A DNA stretch of 64,000 nucleotides from Tiliqua scincoides. Taxonomy: Eukaryota; Chordata; Lepidosauria; Squamata; Scincidae. A program made the position numbers and the translations under genes. Location: NCBI RefSeq assembly GCF_035046505.1, contig NC_089821.1, positions 54,282,256-54,346,255 on the forward strand. Direction: 5' to 3'. Each line of letters opens with the position of its first letter. Within the stretch, counting starts at the first letter, position 1. Below the pieces are notes generated by a model that worked only from the letters and a program-made list of their open reading frames with translations, did not search any database and was not told the origin of the DNA. Below are positions 9,450 through 20,547 of the stretch, piece by piece.

Positions 9450-10740
9450 CAACATCTGTGTTATCTCCAGGGCCTCTGTGCTCACGCGTGTGTGCATGTA
9501 ATTAGCACTGGATTTCCTAGGATTAATTTCACTGCTTTTGTGTTAATTTTGCTGTGTAAAATGATAATTCTAAGGCCTGAGGTGTGTGAAACCTAACCGT
9601 CATTTGCCTGTGACTCTTACAAAGATTTTCCAAGGCAGCATTTGGAAGTGCAGATTTGAATGAAAATCTTAATTGGATTGTGGCATCTCTAGTTTGGTAT
9701 GTCTGAAAGTCAAAGCCACAGCCTCTCAAAATATCTCACTCCCTTGCGCAGTGTCACAAGCGCACACCTCTTCGCTCTTGAATACGGCCACATCAGACAT
9801 CAGCTTTTGCCTGATTACAGGCTTGTGCACTTCTGTTTAGTCTTATTCTTACAAAATTATCACCGCCCTTTCTCCAAGGCACATAGGCTGGTGTGCCTGG
9901 GATTATCTTCACAATAACCCTGTGATGTAGGTTAGCATGAGAGACTTGCTGAGGCCACCCAGTGAGCCTCATCATGGCCCCACCAAGCCTAATTCTCTCT
10001 CCATTGCACCACACAAAACATGAGGTCTTGTTTTCTTTTCTGTAGAGATCAGTTCGAAAGTGTGCAGAATGGCCCTCAGTGTCTTCCCAGCTCTCCTCCA
10101 TTCCCCCCCCCCATGATCTGTTTCTTGACTATTCTCTCCCTCATCACCCACTTGTTTCTGCCCTCTTCAAGTACATATTCCCTCCAGCCTCTCCCCACTT
10201 TCCTTCCGCTTTGATTCAACTCTGTGGAGCATGATGACTCATCTCAGGAATGCAACTCTGGCCAAGCCCACTCTCTGTGACTCAGCTGCCTACAGCCTCC
10301 AAACTCTCCCCAGGTTTCTTGCAGCTGCTGGGCTGGGTCCATATGGTGCAGGATGAGATATTCCTCTTTTATGCAAATACAGTTTGAAGCAGGATGAGAT
10401 AGGCTTTTTAAATGCAAATACAATTCAAAGTCATTCCTTTCCTGCAGAATACCTGAGAGATGACTCCATTCTTGCTTTGTCATCCATGCTGGTCCTATTA
10501 GGATGCTTTTGAACATGTGGGAAGACTTGGTTGGTACCGTCCACAATTGAACCCTTTAGTGTTGCTGAGGAATTGCTTTTCCATAAGCAGATGGAAGCAG
10601 AATTAAGATGGTGCTGTATTATTCAGTAACATCCCCCCCCTCCGGGCCAAGATTCTTCAGTACAGTCTAGTGTTGCCTCAGAAGGAAGGCTCATTCAGCA
10701 AAGGCCCTCTGACATGTTTTTAGTACCTTCCACCTTGCCT
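9450..10740. other. No gene; one degenerate SINE-like patch
   Basis: About 9845-9975 holds a degenerate SINE or LINE patch with CACAATAACCCTGTGATGTAGG and CACCCAGTGAG. The rest shows no recognisable feature. Confidence 0.4.
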
Positions 10741-10744
10741 CCTT

Positions 10745-10815
10745 TATTATTTATTTATTTATTTATTTATTCTATTTATATTCCGCTTTTCTCTCCAAAG
10801 GGCACCCAAGGCAGC
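10745..10815 (-). mobile_element. LINE/SINE 3' tail with (ATTT)n
   Basis: A (TTTA)n run is followed by TATTCCGCTTTTCTCTCC and CCAAGGCAGCTT, the reverse complement of a common sauropsid LINE 3' end. Confidence 0.5.
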
Positions 10816-10980
10816 TTCTTGTTCTTGAATGGCAGCAGCATCATTGTACAGTATCTTCATTGTTCAGTTCCTGTTGGGGGGGGTGGTATTTGCTTCATTA
10901 TAATTTGTGCTTGTAAATGGTTTTCTCTGTGGCTGATTGAAGTTTTGGAGTGGTAGCAGCTTAAGGTTAGTCATTTTAGG

Positions 10981-11420
10981 GCCCAATCCTAACCAATTTT
11001 CCAGCCACAATGCAGTCCCTTGTAAGGGAACAAACATTCCCTTACTTTGAGAGGGCATCCATGACTGCCCTTCCACCACTGGATGCAGCACATGCCCCAT
11101 TGGCACAGCTGCATCAGTGCTGGAAAATTGGGTGCTGGAAAACCCCTGCTAATTGGGTAAGAGGCACTTTTTCAAGTGGGTGCTCCTCTTTTTTTAGCAG
11201 GGGGAGAGTAACTGGCCCACCTCACCCCAGCAGTGTCTGTTCTAGTGGCTGTCTGCTGGTATTCTTTTGCATCTTTTTAGATTGTGAGCCCTTTTGGGAC
11301 AGGGAGCCATTTAGTTATTTGATTTTTCTCTGTAAACCGCTTTGTGAACTTTTAGTTGAAAAGCGGTATATAAATACTGTTAATAATAATAATAATAATA
11401 AAATTGTATAGGATTGAGTC
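10981..11420. mobile_element. MITE family A interrupted by an L2-like 3' end
   Basis: The left part starts GGGCCCAATCCTAACC at 10981 and runs to GGAAAATTGG (about 11130). The right end resumes as AAAATTGTATAGGATTGAGTCC after 11400. Both sides of the insertion carry AAAATTG, a likely target duplication. Confidence 0.65.
11131..11403 (+). mobile_element. L2-like LINE/SINE 3' end with (AAT)n tail
   Basis: Contains CTGTAAACCGCTTTGTGAAC and GTTGAAAAGCGGTATATAAA and ends in an AAT repeat. Reverse-oriented copies lie at 35527-35790 and 45615-45934. Confidence 0.65.
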
Positions 11421-11424
11421 CTTA

Positions 11425-11513
11425 GAGCCCAATCATTGCATGTTTTCTCTGAAGTAAGCCCCATTATAGTCAATGGGGCTTATTCCCAGGTAAGTGTGGA
11501 TATGATTGTAACC
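11425..11513. mobile_element. Short palindromic MITE (family B) with TTA target duplication
   Basis: Ends GAGCCCAATC and GATTGTAACC are flanked on both sides by TTA (11422-11424 and 11514-11516). Confidence 0.75.
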
Positions 11514-11525
11514 TTAAGCAGCATA

Positions 11526-11615
11526 GAACCCAAGCCTATGCTTTTCTGCTCAGAAGTAAGTTCTATTATAGTCAATGGGGCTTATTCCCAGGTAGGTGTG
11601 GATAGGATTGTGCAG
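11526..11615. mobile_element. Short palindromic MITE (family B)
   Basis: A second copy just 12 bases after the first, with the core CAGAAGTAAGTTC / TCAATGGGGCTTATTCCC and the end GGATAGGATTGTGCAG. Confidence 0.7.
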
Positions 11616-11619
11616 TTAA

Positions 11620-12860
11620 TCAGCAGATGGGGAAAGGGTTAAACCCCCCCCCCATCCTTTGAAAAAGAAAAAAGACTGCTTGACATTCCCCTCATGAAAG
11701 TCAGTTTAGTTTATTGAATTCCAGTTACAGAAGGCTGAGTGTTTTATGAATGGGCATGGGAGAGGGGAGGGGTTGACTGCATAAGGCAAATCAGACAGCT
11801 CCAGGCACAGGAAACTAGCAGGGAGGTAGCATGAATGAACTAGGAGTGAGGCTAAACAAACGTCACACTTGCAAGAACATACATGTTTGCACACAGTGTG
11901 CCCTAGCTTGAGGGGTCATATTATATATAAATATGTTGCAGGTGAGACACACGCTTGGTACTACATTTGTACATTCAGGATTGCTGTTTCTCAGGACCTC
12001 ATCCACTGAGAACTTTTATAACAGCTGTTGCTTTGTGGGGTGATGCTTCTGAAATAACTTAAATTCAAGTGAATGTGGCAATTTATATTGCTAGATCAAG
12101 TTATTGTGCTATTAGGGGAACTTAGCAAATAATACGTTCTCACTGTGAAGAGAAAATCATTTCTTTATTGCTAACAGCAGCCATAGTCTACAGATGGCAT
12201 CAAAATAAACCTCTTTAAAGCTGCTTCTGTTCAAAGTTGGTTTGATAAGAACTGGGAGATAATGGTTCTTGATAAAAGGCAATTACAAATTAAGGGGACC
12301 CTGAGCTCAGCCTACAAAGATCTTTTTAAGCTAAATGTTTTGGCCCAAGACTATCCTTCCTCCTCTATTGATGCAGCTGTACTTCTGGAACAGTCTCAGA
12401 GGTCTGCCTTATAGAGGAGTAAATCTCTAAGACCCAGACAGATCTACGATAGCAGAATTGCTGGCACAAGTCCACATAGACCTGGGTCTGGAGATCAGGT
12501 CTGGGAAGGGGGTTTGGAGCTGATGGATGCCATTGCCACCAAGCTTCCCCTTCCTGAACCCGATCTACTCTCCTTCCCACCCCATTGCCACCCCATTCTG
12601 CATTCCAACAGCACAAGCCCCCCCCCCCCCCCCGTAGGATTGGGCTGTCTGTCTACTGTATATAGTGTGGCCTAAAATATTTTCTACAATTCTGCTTTAT
12701 CCCTTTCAGGACTATCATAAGTTTGGCAGCAAACTAAGGCCATCTAGAGTAAGGTAGTGGTTGCTGCGTACTCAGGTATACAGAAGTATATTAGTTTGTA
12801 AATTAAAAGGGGATTTTTTTTTTTTTACAAACTAAAATGTTTTGACAAGGACCCATGTCC
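11620..12860. other. No gene or clear repeat seen
   Basis: Short frames only. A poly-C run sits at about 12617-12632 and poly-T at about 12815. Confidence 0.4.
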
Positions 12861-13060
12861 TTTAAGAACATAAGAACATAAGAACAGCCCCACTGGATCA
12901 GGCCATAGGCCCATCTAGTCCAGCTTCCTGTATCTCACAGCGGCCCACCAAATGCCCCAGGGAGCACACCAGATAACAAGAGACCTCATCCTGGTGCCCT
13001 CCCCTACATCTGGCATTCTGACTTAACCCATTCCTAAAATCAGGAGGTTGCGCATACACA

Positions 13061-15943
13061 TCATGGCTTGTACCCCATAATGGATTTTTCCTCCAGAAAC
13101 TCGTCCAATCCCCTTTTAAAGGCGTCTAGGCTAGACGCCAGCACCACATCCTGTGGCAAGGAGTTCCACAGACCGACCACGCGCTGAGTAAAGAAATATT
13201 TTCTTTTGTCTGTCCTAACCCGCCCAACACTCAATTTTAGTGGATGTCCCCTGGTTCTGGTATTATGTGAGAGTGTAAAGAGCATCTCCCTATCCACTCT
13301 GTCCATCCCCTGCATAATTTTGTATGTCTCAATCATGTCCCCCCTCAAGCGTCTCTTTTCTAGGCTGAAGAGGCCCAAACGCCGTAGCCTTTCCTCATAA
13401 GGAGGGTGCCCCAGCCCCGTAATCATCTTAGTCGCTCTCTTTTGCACCTTTTCCATTTCCACTATGTCTTTTTTGAGATGCGGCGACCAGAACTGGACAC
13501 AATACTCCAGGTGTGGCCTTACCATCGATTTGTACAACGGCATTATAATACTAGCCGTTTTGTTCTCAATACCCTTCCTAATGATCCCAAGCATAGAATT
13601 GGCCTTCTTCACTGCCACCGCACATTGGGTCGACACTTTCATCGACCTGTCCACCACCACCCCAAGATCTCTCTCCTGATCTGTCACAGACAGCTCAGAA
13701 CCCATCAGCCTATATCTAAAGTTTTGATTTTTTGCCCCAATGTGCATGACTTTACACTTACTGACATTGAAGCGCATCTGCCATTTTGCTGCCCATTCTG
13801 CCAGTCTGGAGAGATCCTTCTGGAGCTCCTCACAATCACTTCTGGTCTTTACCACTCGGAAAAGTTTGGTGTCGTCTGCAAACTTAGCCACTTCACTGCT
13901 CAACCCTGTCTCCAGGTCATTTATGAAGAGGTTGAAAAGCACCGGTCCCAGGACAGATCCTTGGGGCACACCGCTTTTCACCTCTCTCCATTGTGAAAAT
14001 TGCCCATTGACACCCACTCTCTGCTTCCTGGCCTCCAACCAGTTCTCAATCCACGAGAGGACCTGTCCTCTAATTCCCTGACTGTGGAGTTTTTTCAGTA
14101 GCCTTTGGTGAGGGACCGTGTCAAACGCCTTCTGAAAGTCCAGATATATAATGTCCACGGGTTCTCCCGCATCCACATGCCTGTTGACCTTTTCAAAGAA
14201 TTCTATAAGGTTCGTGAGGCAAGACTTACCCTTACAGAAGCCATGCTGACTCTCCCTCAGCAAGGCCTGTTCGTCTATGTGTTTTGAGATCCTATCTTTG
14301 ATGAGGCATTCCACCATCTTACCCGGTATGGATGTTAGGCTGACCGGCCTATAGTTTCCCGGGTCCCCCCTCTTTCCCTTTTTAAAAATAGGCGTGACAT
14401 TTGCTATCCTCCAATCTTCTGGCACCGTGGCCATTTTGAGGGACAAGTTGCATACCTTAGTCAAGAGATCTGCAACTTCATTCTTCAATTCCTTAATAAC
14501 CCTTGGGTGTATGCCATCAGGGCCCGGTGACTTATTGATCTTTAATTTATCAATGAGGTCTGAAACATCTTCTCTTTTAACCTCTATCTGACTTAACTCC
14601 TCGGTTAGGAGGGGCCGTTCGGGCAGAGGTATCTGCCCGAGGTCTTCTGCCGTGAAGACAGATGCAAAGAACTCATTTAATTTCTGTGCCATCTCTAAGT
14701 CTCCTTTTATCTCCCCTTTCCCTCCCTCACCATCCAGAGGGCCAACCGCTTCTCTGGCGGGTTTCCTGCTTCTAACATATTTGAAGAAGCTTTTATTATT
14801 CCCCTTAATGTTGCTGGCCATGCGTTCCTCATAGTCTCGCTTGGCCTCCCCTATCACCTTCTTACATTTCTTTTGCCACAGTTTATGTTCCTTTTTATTC
14901 TCCTCATTAGGGCAAGACTTCCATTTACGGAAGGAAGCTTCCTTGCCCTTCACAGCCTCTCTAACTTGGCTGGTTAGCCATGCGGGCACCCTCCTGGATT
15001 TAGTGGAACCCTTCTTTCTTTGCGGTATACACCTCTGCTGGGCCTCTATTACTGTTGTTTTAAGCAGCCTCCATGCACTCTGGAGAGACTGGACTCTTTT
15101 TACCCTCCCTTTCAACCTCCTTCTAACCAGCCTCCTCATTTGAGGGAAGTCCGCCCATCGGAAGTCAAGGGTTTTTGTTAGAGATTTGCCTGGTATTCTT
15201 CCCCCAACGTGCACGTCAAAACGGATCGCAGCATGATCACTGTTCCCCAATGGCTCAGTAACATTTACATCTCTAACCAGGTCCTGCGTACCGCACAAAA
15301 TTAAATCCAGAGTCACCTGTCCTCTGGTGGGCTCCTTGACTAGCTGATCTAAGCCACAGTCATTTAGCACGTCAAGAAATCCGGTTTCCTTATCGTGACC
15401 AGAACACAAATTGACCCAGTCAATATGAGGATAATTGAAGTCCCCCATGATTACAACCCTGTCCTTCCTTGTCACCTCCCTGATCTGCTTCCTCATTTCA
15501 AGGTCCCCATCAGATTTCTGGTCTGGAGGACGATAGCACGCCCCCAGTATTACATTGCTGCACAAGCCTGGTAATTTAACCCACAGAGATTCTACGGTGG
15601 AGTCGGACCCACCTTCAATCTCTACTTTGCTGGATTCTATCCCTTCCTTAACATAAAGGGCCACCCCACCTCCAACACGCCCCTGCCTGTCCCTCCTGTA
15701 GAGTTTATAGCCCGGGATTGCGGTATCCCACTGATTCTCCGCATTCCACCAGGTTTCCGTTAGGCCCACTATGTCAATATTTTCCCTTGTCACCAGACAT
15801 TCCAGTTCTCCCACCTTTGCTCGTAGACTTCGGGCATTCGCATAAAAGCATTTATACACGGAATGCCCCAGGATGGGCTGCTTATTTGCTCCTTTGTCCC
15901 CGCATCCTCTCATTGTGCCAAACCGTCTATCACATCCCATCAC
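13061..15943 (-). CDS. CR1 ORF2: endonuclease and reverse transcriptase (960 aa)
   Basis: The protein nicks target DNA and copies the CR1 RNA into it. An APE-type endonuclease occupies about residues 30-245: the TETWW block (E63), MGDFN (D168, N170) and NSDHAAIRF (D236-H237) are the expected catalytic sites. Reverse transcriptase follows from about 470 to 740, with SPGPDGIHP, YLDFQKAFDTVPH (D602), SGVPQGSVLGPVLFNLFIND and the FADD motif (688-691). The C-terminal region ends with GLWNSLPQD and SIMGYKP. Length and domain order fit CR1 ORF2 in birds and reptiles. All core catalytic motifs are present with no break, so the protein could be functional. The true start is uncertain because CR1 ORF2 may start downstream of the first ATG. 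The element lacks most of ORF1 and its promoter, so it is unlikely to move on its own. Confidence 0.92.
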   Translation of the reverse strand: MMGCDRRFGTMRGCGDKGANKQPILGHSVYKCFYANARSLRAKVGELECLVTRENIDIVGLTETWWNAENQWDTAIPGYKLYRRDRQGRVGGGVALYVKEGIESSKVEIEGGSDSTVESLWVKLPGLCSNVILGACYRPPDQKSDGDLEMRKQIREVTRKDRVVIMGDFNYPHIDWVNLCSGHDKETGFLDVLNDCGLDQLVKEPTRGQVTLDLILCGTQDLVRDVNVTEPLGNSDHAAIRFDVHVGGRIPGKSLTKTLDFRWADFPQMRRLVRRRLKGRVKRVQSLQSAWRLLKTTVIEAQQRCIPQRKKGSTKSRRVPAWLTSQVREAVKGKEASFRKWKSCPNEENKKEHKLWQKKCKKVIGEAKRDYEERMASNIKGNNKSFFKYVRSRKPAREAVGPLDGEGGKGEIKGDLEMAQKLNEFFASVFTAEDLGQIPLPERPLLTEELSQIEVKREDVSDLIDKLKINKSPGPDGIHPRVIKELKNEVADLLTKVCNLSLKMATVPEDWRIANVTPIFKKGKRGDPGNYRPVSLTSIPGKMVECLIKDRISKHIDEQALLRESQHGFCKGKSCLTNLIEFFEKVNRHVDAGEPVDIIYLDFQKAFDTVPHQRLLKKLHSQGIRGQVLSWIENWLEARKQRVGVNGQFSQWREVKSGVPQGSVLGPVLFNLFINDLETGLSSEVAKFADDTKLFRVVKTRSDCEELQKDLSRLAEWAAKWQMRFNVSKCKVMHIGAKNQNFRYRLMGSELSVTDQERDLGVVVDRSMKVSTQCAVAVKKANSMLGIIRKGIENKTASIIMPLYKSMVRPHLEYCVQFWSPHLKKDIVEMEKVQKRATKMITGLGHPPYEERLRRLGLFSLEKRRLRGDMIETYKIMQGMDRVDREMLFTLSHNTRTRGHPLKLSVGRVRTDKRKYFFTQRVVGLWNSLPQDVVLASSLDAFKRGLDEFLEEKSIMGYKP

Positions 15944-16074
15944 CCTACCTTTCCCAATTTCTTCTCCTACCCTGCCTTTGTCTTGTTGTTCTCTAACCTC
16001 CCCATCCTCATCCCATAGGGATGAGGAGTCCCGAACCGGATGCCCCTCGGCTCCGGTCGGCCTTCCCCCAGGGA

Positions 16075-16200
16075 TCAGTTTAAAAGCTGCTCTGCCACCT
16101 TTTTAATGTTATGCGCCAGCAGTCTGGTTCCATTCTGGTTCAAGTGGAGCCCGTCCCTCTTAGCTTCCAGGAATGGACTTCCAGTGGTGTTGATTGTGCT
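16075..16200 (-). pseudogene. CR1 ORF1 C-terminal fragment (esterase-type end)
   Basis: The last 41 codons of ORF1 read through KRDGLHLNQNGTRLLAHNI to a stop at 16075. The D-G-L-H block matches the last catalytic block (Asp-x-x-His) of the SGNH esterase domain of CR1 ORF1. Everything upstream is missing. Confidence 0.7.
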
Positions 16201-16206
16201 ATATAG

Positions 16207-16564
16207 CAGTGAACTTCAACCTTTTTCATGCCATGACCCCGGCAAACAAATAATGAGACTGGGTACCCATCGCCATTCCCATCCCCCTACCAGGACCCAG
16301 TCCACCCACCCCCATTGTTGCCCCTGCCTGCCCTTTCCGCTGCCTCTTGGGTCTTCACAATTCTGTGAGGTAGCAGCCTGAATAGGGCTGGCCTTAGGGA
16401 CTGTGGGGCAAGACAGCGAGAACAGGTTGTGCAGGATTGTATCAAGAACTCAGTTTTGTTAAGGAAGTACCATTATTGGATTGGATCCAAGACCTCTCTT
16501 GCACAGGCTTTAAAAGATTGCCGCAATCCCCCAAATGAGGCTTCGCGACTGTTGAAGTACACTG
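16207..16564. mobile_element. hAT non-autonomous element
   Basis: Ends CAGTGAACTTCAACC and TTGAAGTACACTG are imperfect inverted repeats. Flanks CTATATAG (16199-16206) and GCATATAG (16565-16572) form an 8-bp target duplication with mismatches at the edge. It lies directly at the truncated 5' end of the CR1. Confidence 0.7.
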
Positions 16565-16572
16565 GCATATAG

Positions 16573-17708
16573 CACAATAGGAGAAAAATTCAGGATGTGT
16601 TCTCCCTCCTGAAACCACCTCTTCAACTGAATCTTAAAGCACTACAAGTCTGCAAGGCTTGCCAGTATTTCCTTGGAGGTTGGATGCCACTTTCTTTGCT
16701 GGCTCAATCCTCCATAGGACTTGGCTGTAGGTTTGTTTTACTTGCTGCTGTTCTGTTTTTTTCTGATTTTCTGTATCAGCTTGTTTCAAATTATATTGTA
16801 AGCTGTCATGAGGTCCTGAAGGGAGAATGGTCGGATTAAAAAACATAATACTAAACCACAACACTTTTCCAACTAGCTAGAACTTTAAACAAAAACACTC
16901 CTGTTACGGGCTGGGGAAGTAGTGCAACATTTTGTTGCAAATCTCCATTTATTTTTATACGTACAAAAGAGATTTTTTAAAAATGGCATATGCATCACGT
17001 TCATATTGCCAAGGTACTATGAGGCAGGATCACAATAATTTATTCTGACCCCAGATATTTTATACCATCAATTTATGTGAAATCTGTGTTCTTTCTGTGT
17101 AGCTTTGCAATTTATGTGAAATCTGTGTTCGTGAATGAATAAAAGTCAACCATCATTTACAGCTTCCACAGTTCGTATCTTCAAGCCTGATATAAGTGAT
17201 GTCACACATGCAGCAATTGTGTGCATTTATTTACTGCAGTAAACTCAATTCTCAAGCAGGATATATACTTTATATGCTGGAAGAGCTGGATTTCTGCAAG
17301 ACTTAAACAAAGGAAGTAGTGGAGACTTGTTTGCCCGGACTGTGGGAACTTTTCTCCCTCCATAAGCAGATCATGCATTAAGCAGCGACATCAACTAATC
17401 TCATCAGCCAGCCAGTATACAAATATTTATCTGATAGGCATTCCTTTCCCCAAAGCAATCTTTAAATGTTTCTAAATTACTGTTGCCTAACATTATACTC
17501 TACAGACCTTTGGTGGGAAGAATTCTGCCATTTCTGGTAAAAAGATTTTCTACATACGTACTGTAGAACAGTTATGAACTTAAAGCCTTTTATGTAGGGG
17601 ATTGTGAAACTTCTTGTGATTTCCATAGACAAGAAATATCATCAAAACATCTCTGTTCACTAGTAATCTGTGGGCCAAAGTAAACGTTGTTTTGGACCTG
17701 TGTAGACT
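16573..17708. other. No gene seen
   Basis: A/T-rich DNA. One local repetition (GCAATTTATGTGAAATCTG, near 17065 and 17105) is the only structure I noticed. Confidence 0.4.
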
Positions 17709-17712
17709 TTAA

Positions 17713-17787
17713 CCCATTTCTGCCCAGCCCACAGGTGTACACATTTGATCCCTGTTGCATATATGCAATGTTGGGCAGAAATGGCTT
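17713..17787. mobile_element. Possible piggyBac-like mini-element
   Basis: Inverted ends CCCATTTCTGCCCA and TGGGCAGAAATGG sit next to TTAA on the left (17709-17712) and TTTTAA on the right. TTAA flanks and CCC ends suggest piggyBac; 75 bp is very short. Confidence 0.4.
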
Positions 17788-17791
17788 TTAA

Positions 17792-18400
17792 AAAAAAAAA
17801 AAAAAAAAAGCTGTCACAGCTCCTCCCCCCCCCCCAATATGAATCAGGACTATACTGTGGGTGGGTTATTTAACCCTCTGTCCTTTCCATGATCCCAATC
17901 CAGATTGCCCATCTCCCATGACTGCTGTTTGCTCTTGGATACTAGCTATCATTTATTCGCATCTAAGGACAACTTCAAAAACCGTGCATTTCTTGCAAGA
18001 AAGAATGAAAAATCTGACCAATCAGTATGCTGTAAAAAGTACACACAGAGTGCTTAACTCTTCCCTTTTTTCCTGCACCCAACAGCTCTCCCCCCCCCTC
18101 AGGAGTTCTGACATGGCTGCCAATGAAGTGGAGGGGAGGGTGCAGTTTAGGGAAGGGATTATATAACCAACTATGTATGCCTTATGAGGTCTGTGGGAGA
18201 TCCTCCTGGGGCTGTAGTCAGGATGAAGACTGGGTGATCCCACCCCACCACACTACCCATCCCTTCCACCACCTCCTTGACCACTGCCGCCTCCTCTTCA
18301 TCCCCCAACATTTTGAAAAGGCAGAGGGAGCAGAAGAGTAAGTGTGTGAATGAGATGAGGGTGATGGCCTACTAGAGTATCCCCTGGCAGATGCTGTAGT
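17792..18400. other. No gene seen
   Basis: Poly-A (17791-17808) and poly-C runs, then unique-looking DNA. Confidence 0.35.
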
Positions 18401-18401
18401 A

Positions 18402-18738
18402 CAGTGGTTCTCACATTTTTAGTATTGGGACCCACATTTTAGAACAAGAATCTGTCAGGACCCACCTGAAGTGCTGTCATGACCAGAAGTGACATCATCA
18501 AGCAGGAACATATTTAATGATCGTAAGCTGTAATCCTACCCACTCGTACCCAGGAGTAAGCCCCATTGATTATTATTGTTAAAAGCATATACATAGTAGC
18601 CTGTTAAAAGAACAGATCTGTAACATTTCCCCAAATGCAGTCATGTAGCATGGTAGCATCAAGTCTAAAATATTAAAAATAAAATATTGAAATGAATGGG
18701 GACCCACCTGAAATTGGCCCACAGTTTGAGAAACACTG
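18402..18738. mobile_element. hAT non-autonomous element (family 3)
   Basis: Ends CAGTGGTTCTCACA and TTTGAGAAACACTG; flanks CTGTAGTA (18394-18401) and CTCTAGTA (18739-18746). The inside repeats the phrase GGGACCCACCTG and is related to the reverse-oriented copy at 30530-30892. It contains a piece of MITE family B near 18530. Confidence 0.75.
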
Positions 18739-19268
18739 CTCTAGTAGGCTACTACTATCCTCTCTTCCATACAGTTTCTGTTCTACTCCTGGCTGCTTTT
18801 TTAAACTCACAGACTAGAATAGTTTCAAGGAAGAATAGTAGAAATGGTTGTGGATGGTATGATATTAGGCCCTGCATGGTGGGTGTGGGGCACCCTGCCA
18901 ATCTGCCTGAGGCAACTGCCTCATTACACCTCATTAACAGGCAGTGAGTGGCCCCACCCAGAAATGTGGTGGCCCCTTCAGGGAGTTGGCTATAGCTGCA
19001 TGTAGCTAGCAAAAGTGTCTACTCAGCCAAAACAGGCACTGACCAAAGTCTCATGTTCATCTGGGCTGGGCTGAACCCTCAGTACAGATGGCAGCAGTAC
19101 TGCCCAATACACCATCAGGGGATAGGTGGGGACACCATGGGAGGTCCCAGTGGAAGACTTTCCCGCATGGCCCCCACTCCTGGCCAACACTCCTGCCAGT
19201 CTTCATATCGGGGATATTTCTCCAAGCAGTCAGGAATCTGGCTGTTTCAGGGTTCGAAGCTGCTGCTC

Positions 19269-19997
19269 TGTACTGGAAAATCAGAAGATCATCAGGTGGA
19301 TGATGTGGTATTGACAGCAATTCCCATGTTTTGACGACAGCTCTGGAAAGGGCAGGGCTGGCTCCACAGCTGTAATCAATCAAGGCCAATGGAGACTCTG
19401 ATGGACAACTGAGCTTCATTTGACCTTGGTGGGACTTTGAATGGACCTGGACTGAAGAAATGGCTCACCTGAGCCTAATTTGGACTTAACAAGGGGCTAA
19501 CAAGGTAGCTCACAGCTGAGCTGCATTTTGGATAATGGGACATCCAAGGGTAAAAGGCAGCTTTAGAAGGGACCCAGAGCTACCTGACCCAGCCAAATGG
19601 TGCCCCTGACCAAGACCTACAGAACCCCAGAGTCAACGGGAGCCAGACCTACAGACATGGACCTAGGGGAGAAGGGGACTGCCAGGACTCTGCTGGAGAA
19701 GATACAGAGGAGGGACTCTGCTGCAGAAGACTGAACTGGGAAGACTGGACTGTGCTTTGGAGACTGGATTGGACTTGGACTAGAGGCTTTGGACCTTTAC
19801 CCACTGAGTTAAGTGGAGTTTTGGGGAGGGAAAGCCTCTGGACAAGAGGAATTGCAGGGAAGTGTTTGTAGCAATAAATCTGGTTAATTACTATAGATAA
19901 GGCGTTCTGTGTTCATTCCTTTGCACACCACAGCTGTTATTTCTAGAGATAAGGATGGGTTAACTAGCCAAAAAAGTGGGCATTGGGAGATGGGACA
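19269..19997 (+). mobile_element. Solo LTR of an ERVL-like (class III) endogenous retrovirus
   Basis: It begins TGTACTGG, ends GGGACA, and has an AATAAA signal (in GCAATAAATC) about 120 bases before the end. TGCTC precedes and TCCTC follows, a likely 5-bp target duplication with one mismatch. It is homologous to the LTR at 49030-49880. No internal sequence adjoins it, so it is a fossil left by LTR-LTR recombination. Confidence 0.7.
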
Positions 19998-20030
19998 TCC
20001 TCATGGACAATTGTACACTCAGAGACGCTT

Positions 20031-20214
20031 AGGGCACAATCCTAACTTCTTATGTCAGTGCTTTCCAGCACTGACATAAGGGCAATGCATCTCTGAGGTA
20101 AGGGAACAAACATCTTACTTTGAGGATGCCTCTGTGAGTGACACCCAACTGCAGGATGCAGCACATATCCCATTGGCTGGAAAGCACTGACATAAGGGGT
20201 TAGGATTGTGCCCT
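20031..20214. mobile_element. MITE family A, complete
   Basis: Ends AGGGCACAATCCTAAC and GTTAGGATTGTGCCCT are perfect inverted repeats. The core has ATCTCTGAGGTAAGGGAACA and GGATGCAGCACATATCCCATTGG. Confidence 0.8.
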
Positions 20215-20237
20215 TTCAGACATCACACTATGTACAT

Positions 20238-20547
20238 CAGGGGTGTTAAACCCGGATGCGGCCCCCAGAAGCTTTTTATCTGGCTCTCAGCTGCTGAGGT
20301 GTTACAGCTGAAATAGCAGCCCACATGAAAATTGGGCTTTCCCAAATCTTGAAATATGACCAAGATTTGCATACTTTCTCTTCTGTCATTTGCAGTTAAT
20401 GAGCTTTTATATGAGAAAAGGGTCTGATTCCTGACCATTAGCTGCTTAATGATGTCACGTTTTGCTTAATGACATCACTTCTGGCCCTCAGCTAGAGCCC
20501 TGAATGCTAACTTTGGCTCCCTGTATGAAATGAGTTTGACACCCCTG
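20238..20547. mobile_element. hAT-like non-autonomous element
   Basis: Ends CAGGGGTGTTAAAC and GTTTGACACCCCTG are inverted repeats with one or two mismatches. The flanks do not form a clear 8-bp duplication. Confidence 0.65.

Larger units (their letters stand above)
12862..16200 (-). mobile_element. CR1 LINE, 5'-truncated, with intact ORF2
   Basis: On the minus strand it runs from the C-terminal end of ORF1 (16200-16075) through a complete ORF2 to a 3'UTR that ends in repeats of the CR1 octamer (TTCTTATG, about 12862-12885). The 5' end is cut within ORF1, next to the hAT at 16207. An uninterrupted ORF2 suggests a young insertion. Its 3' end matches the CR1 tails at 31285, 55631 and 60697. 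Confidence 0.9.
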
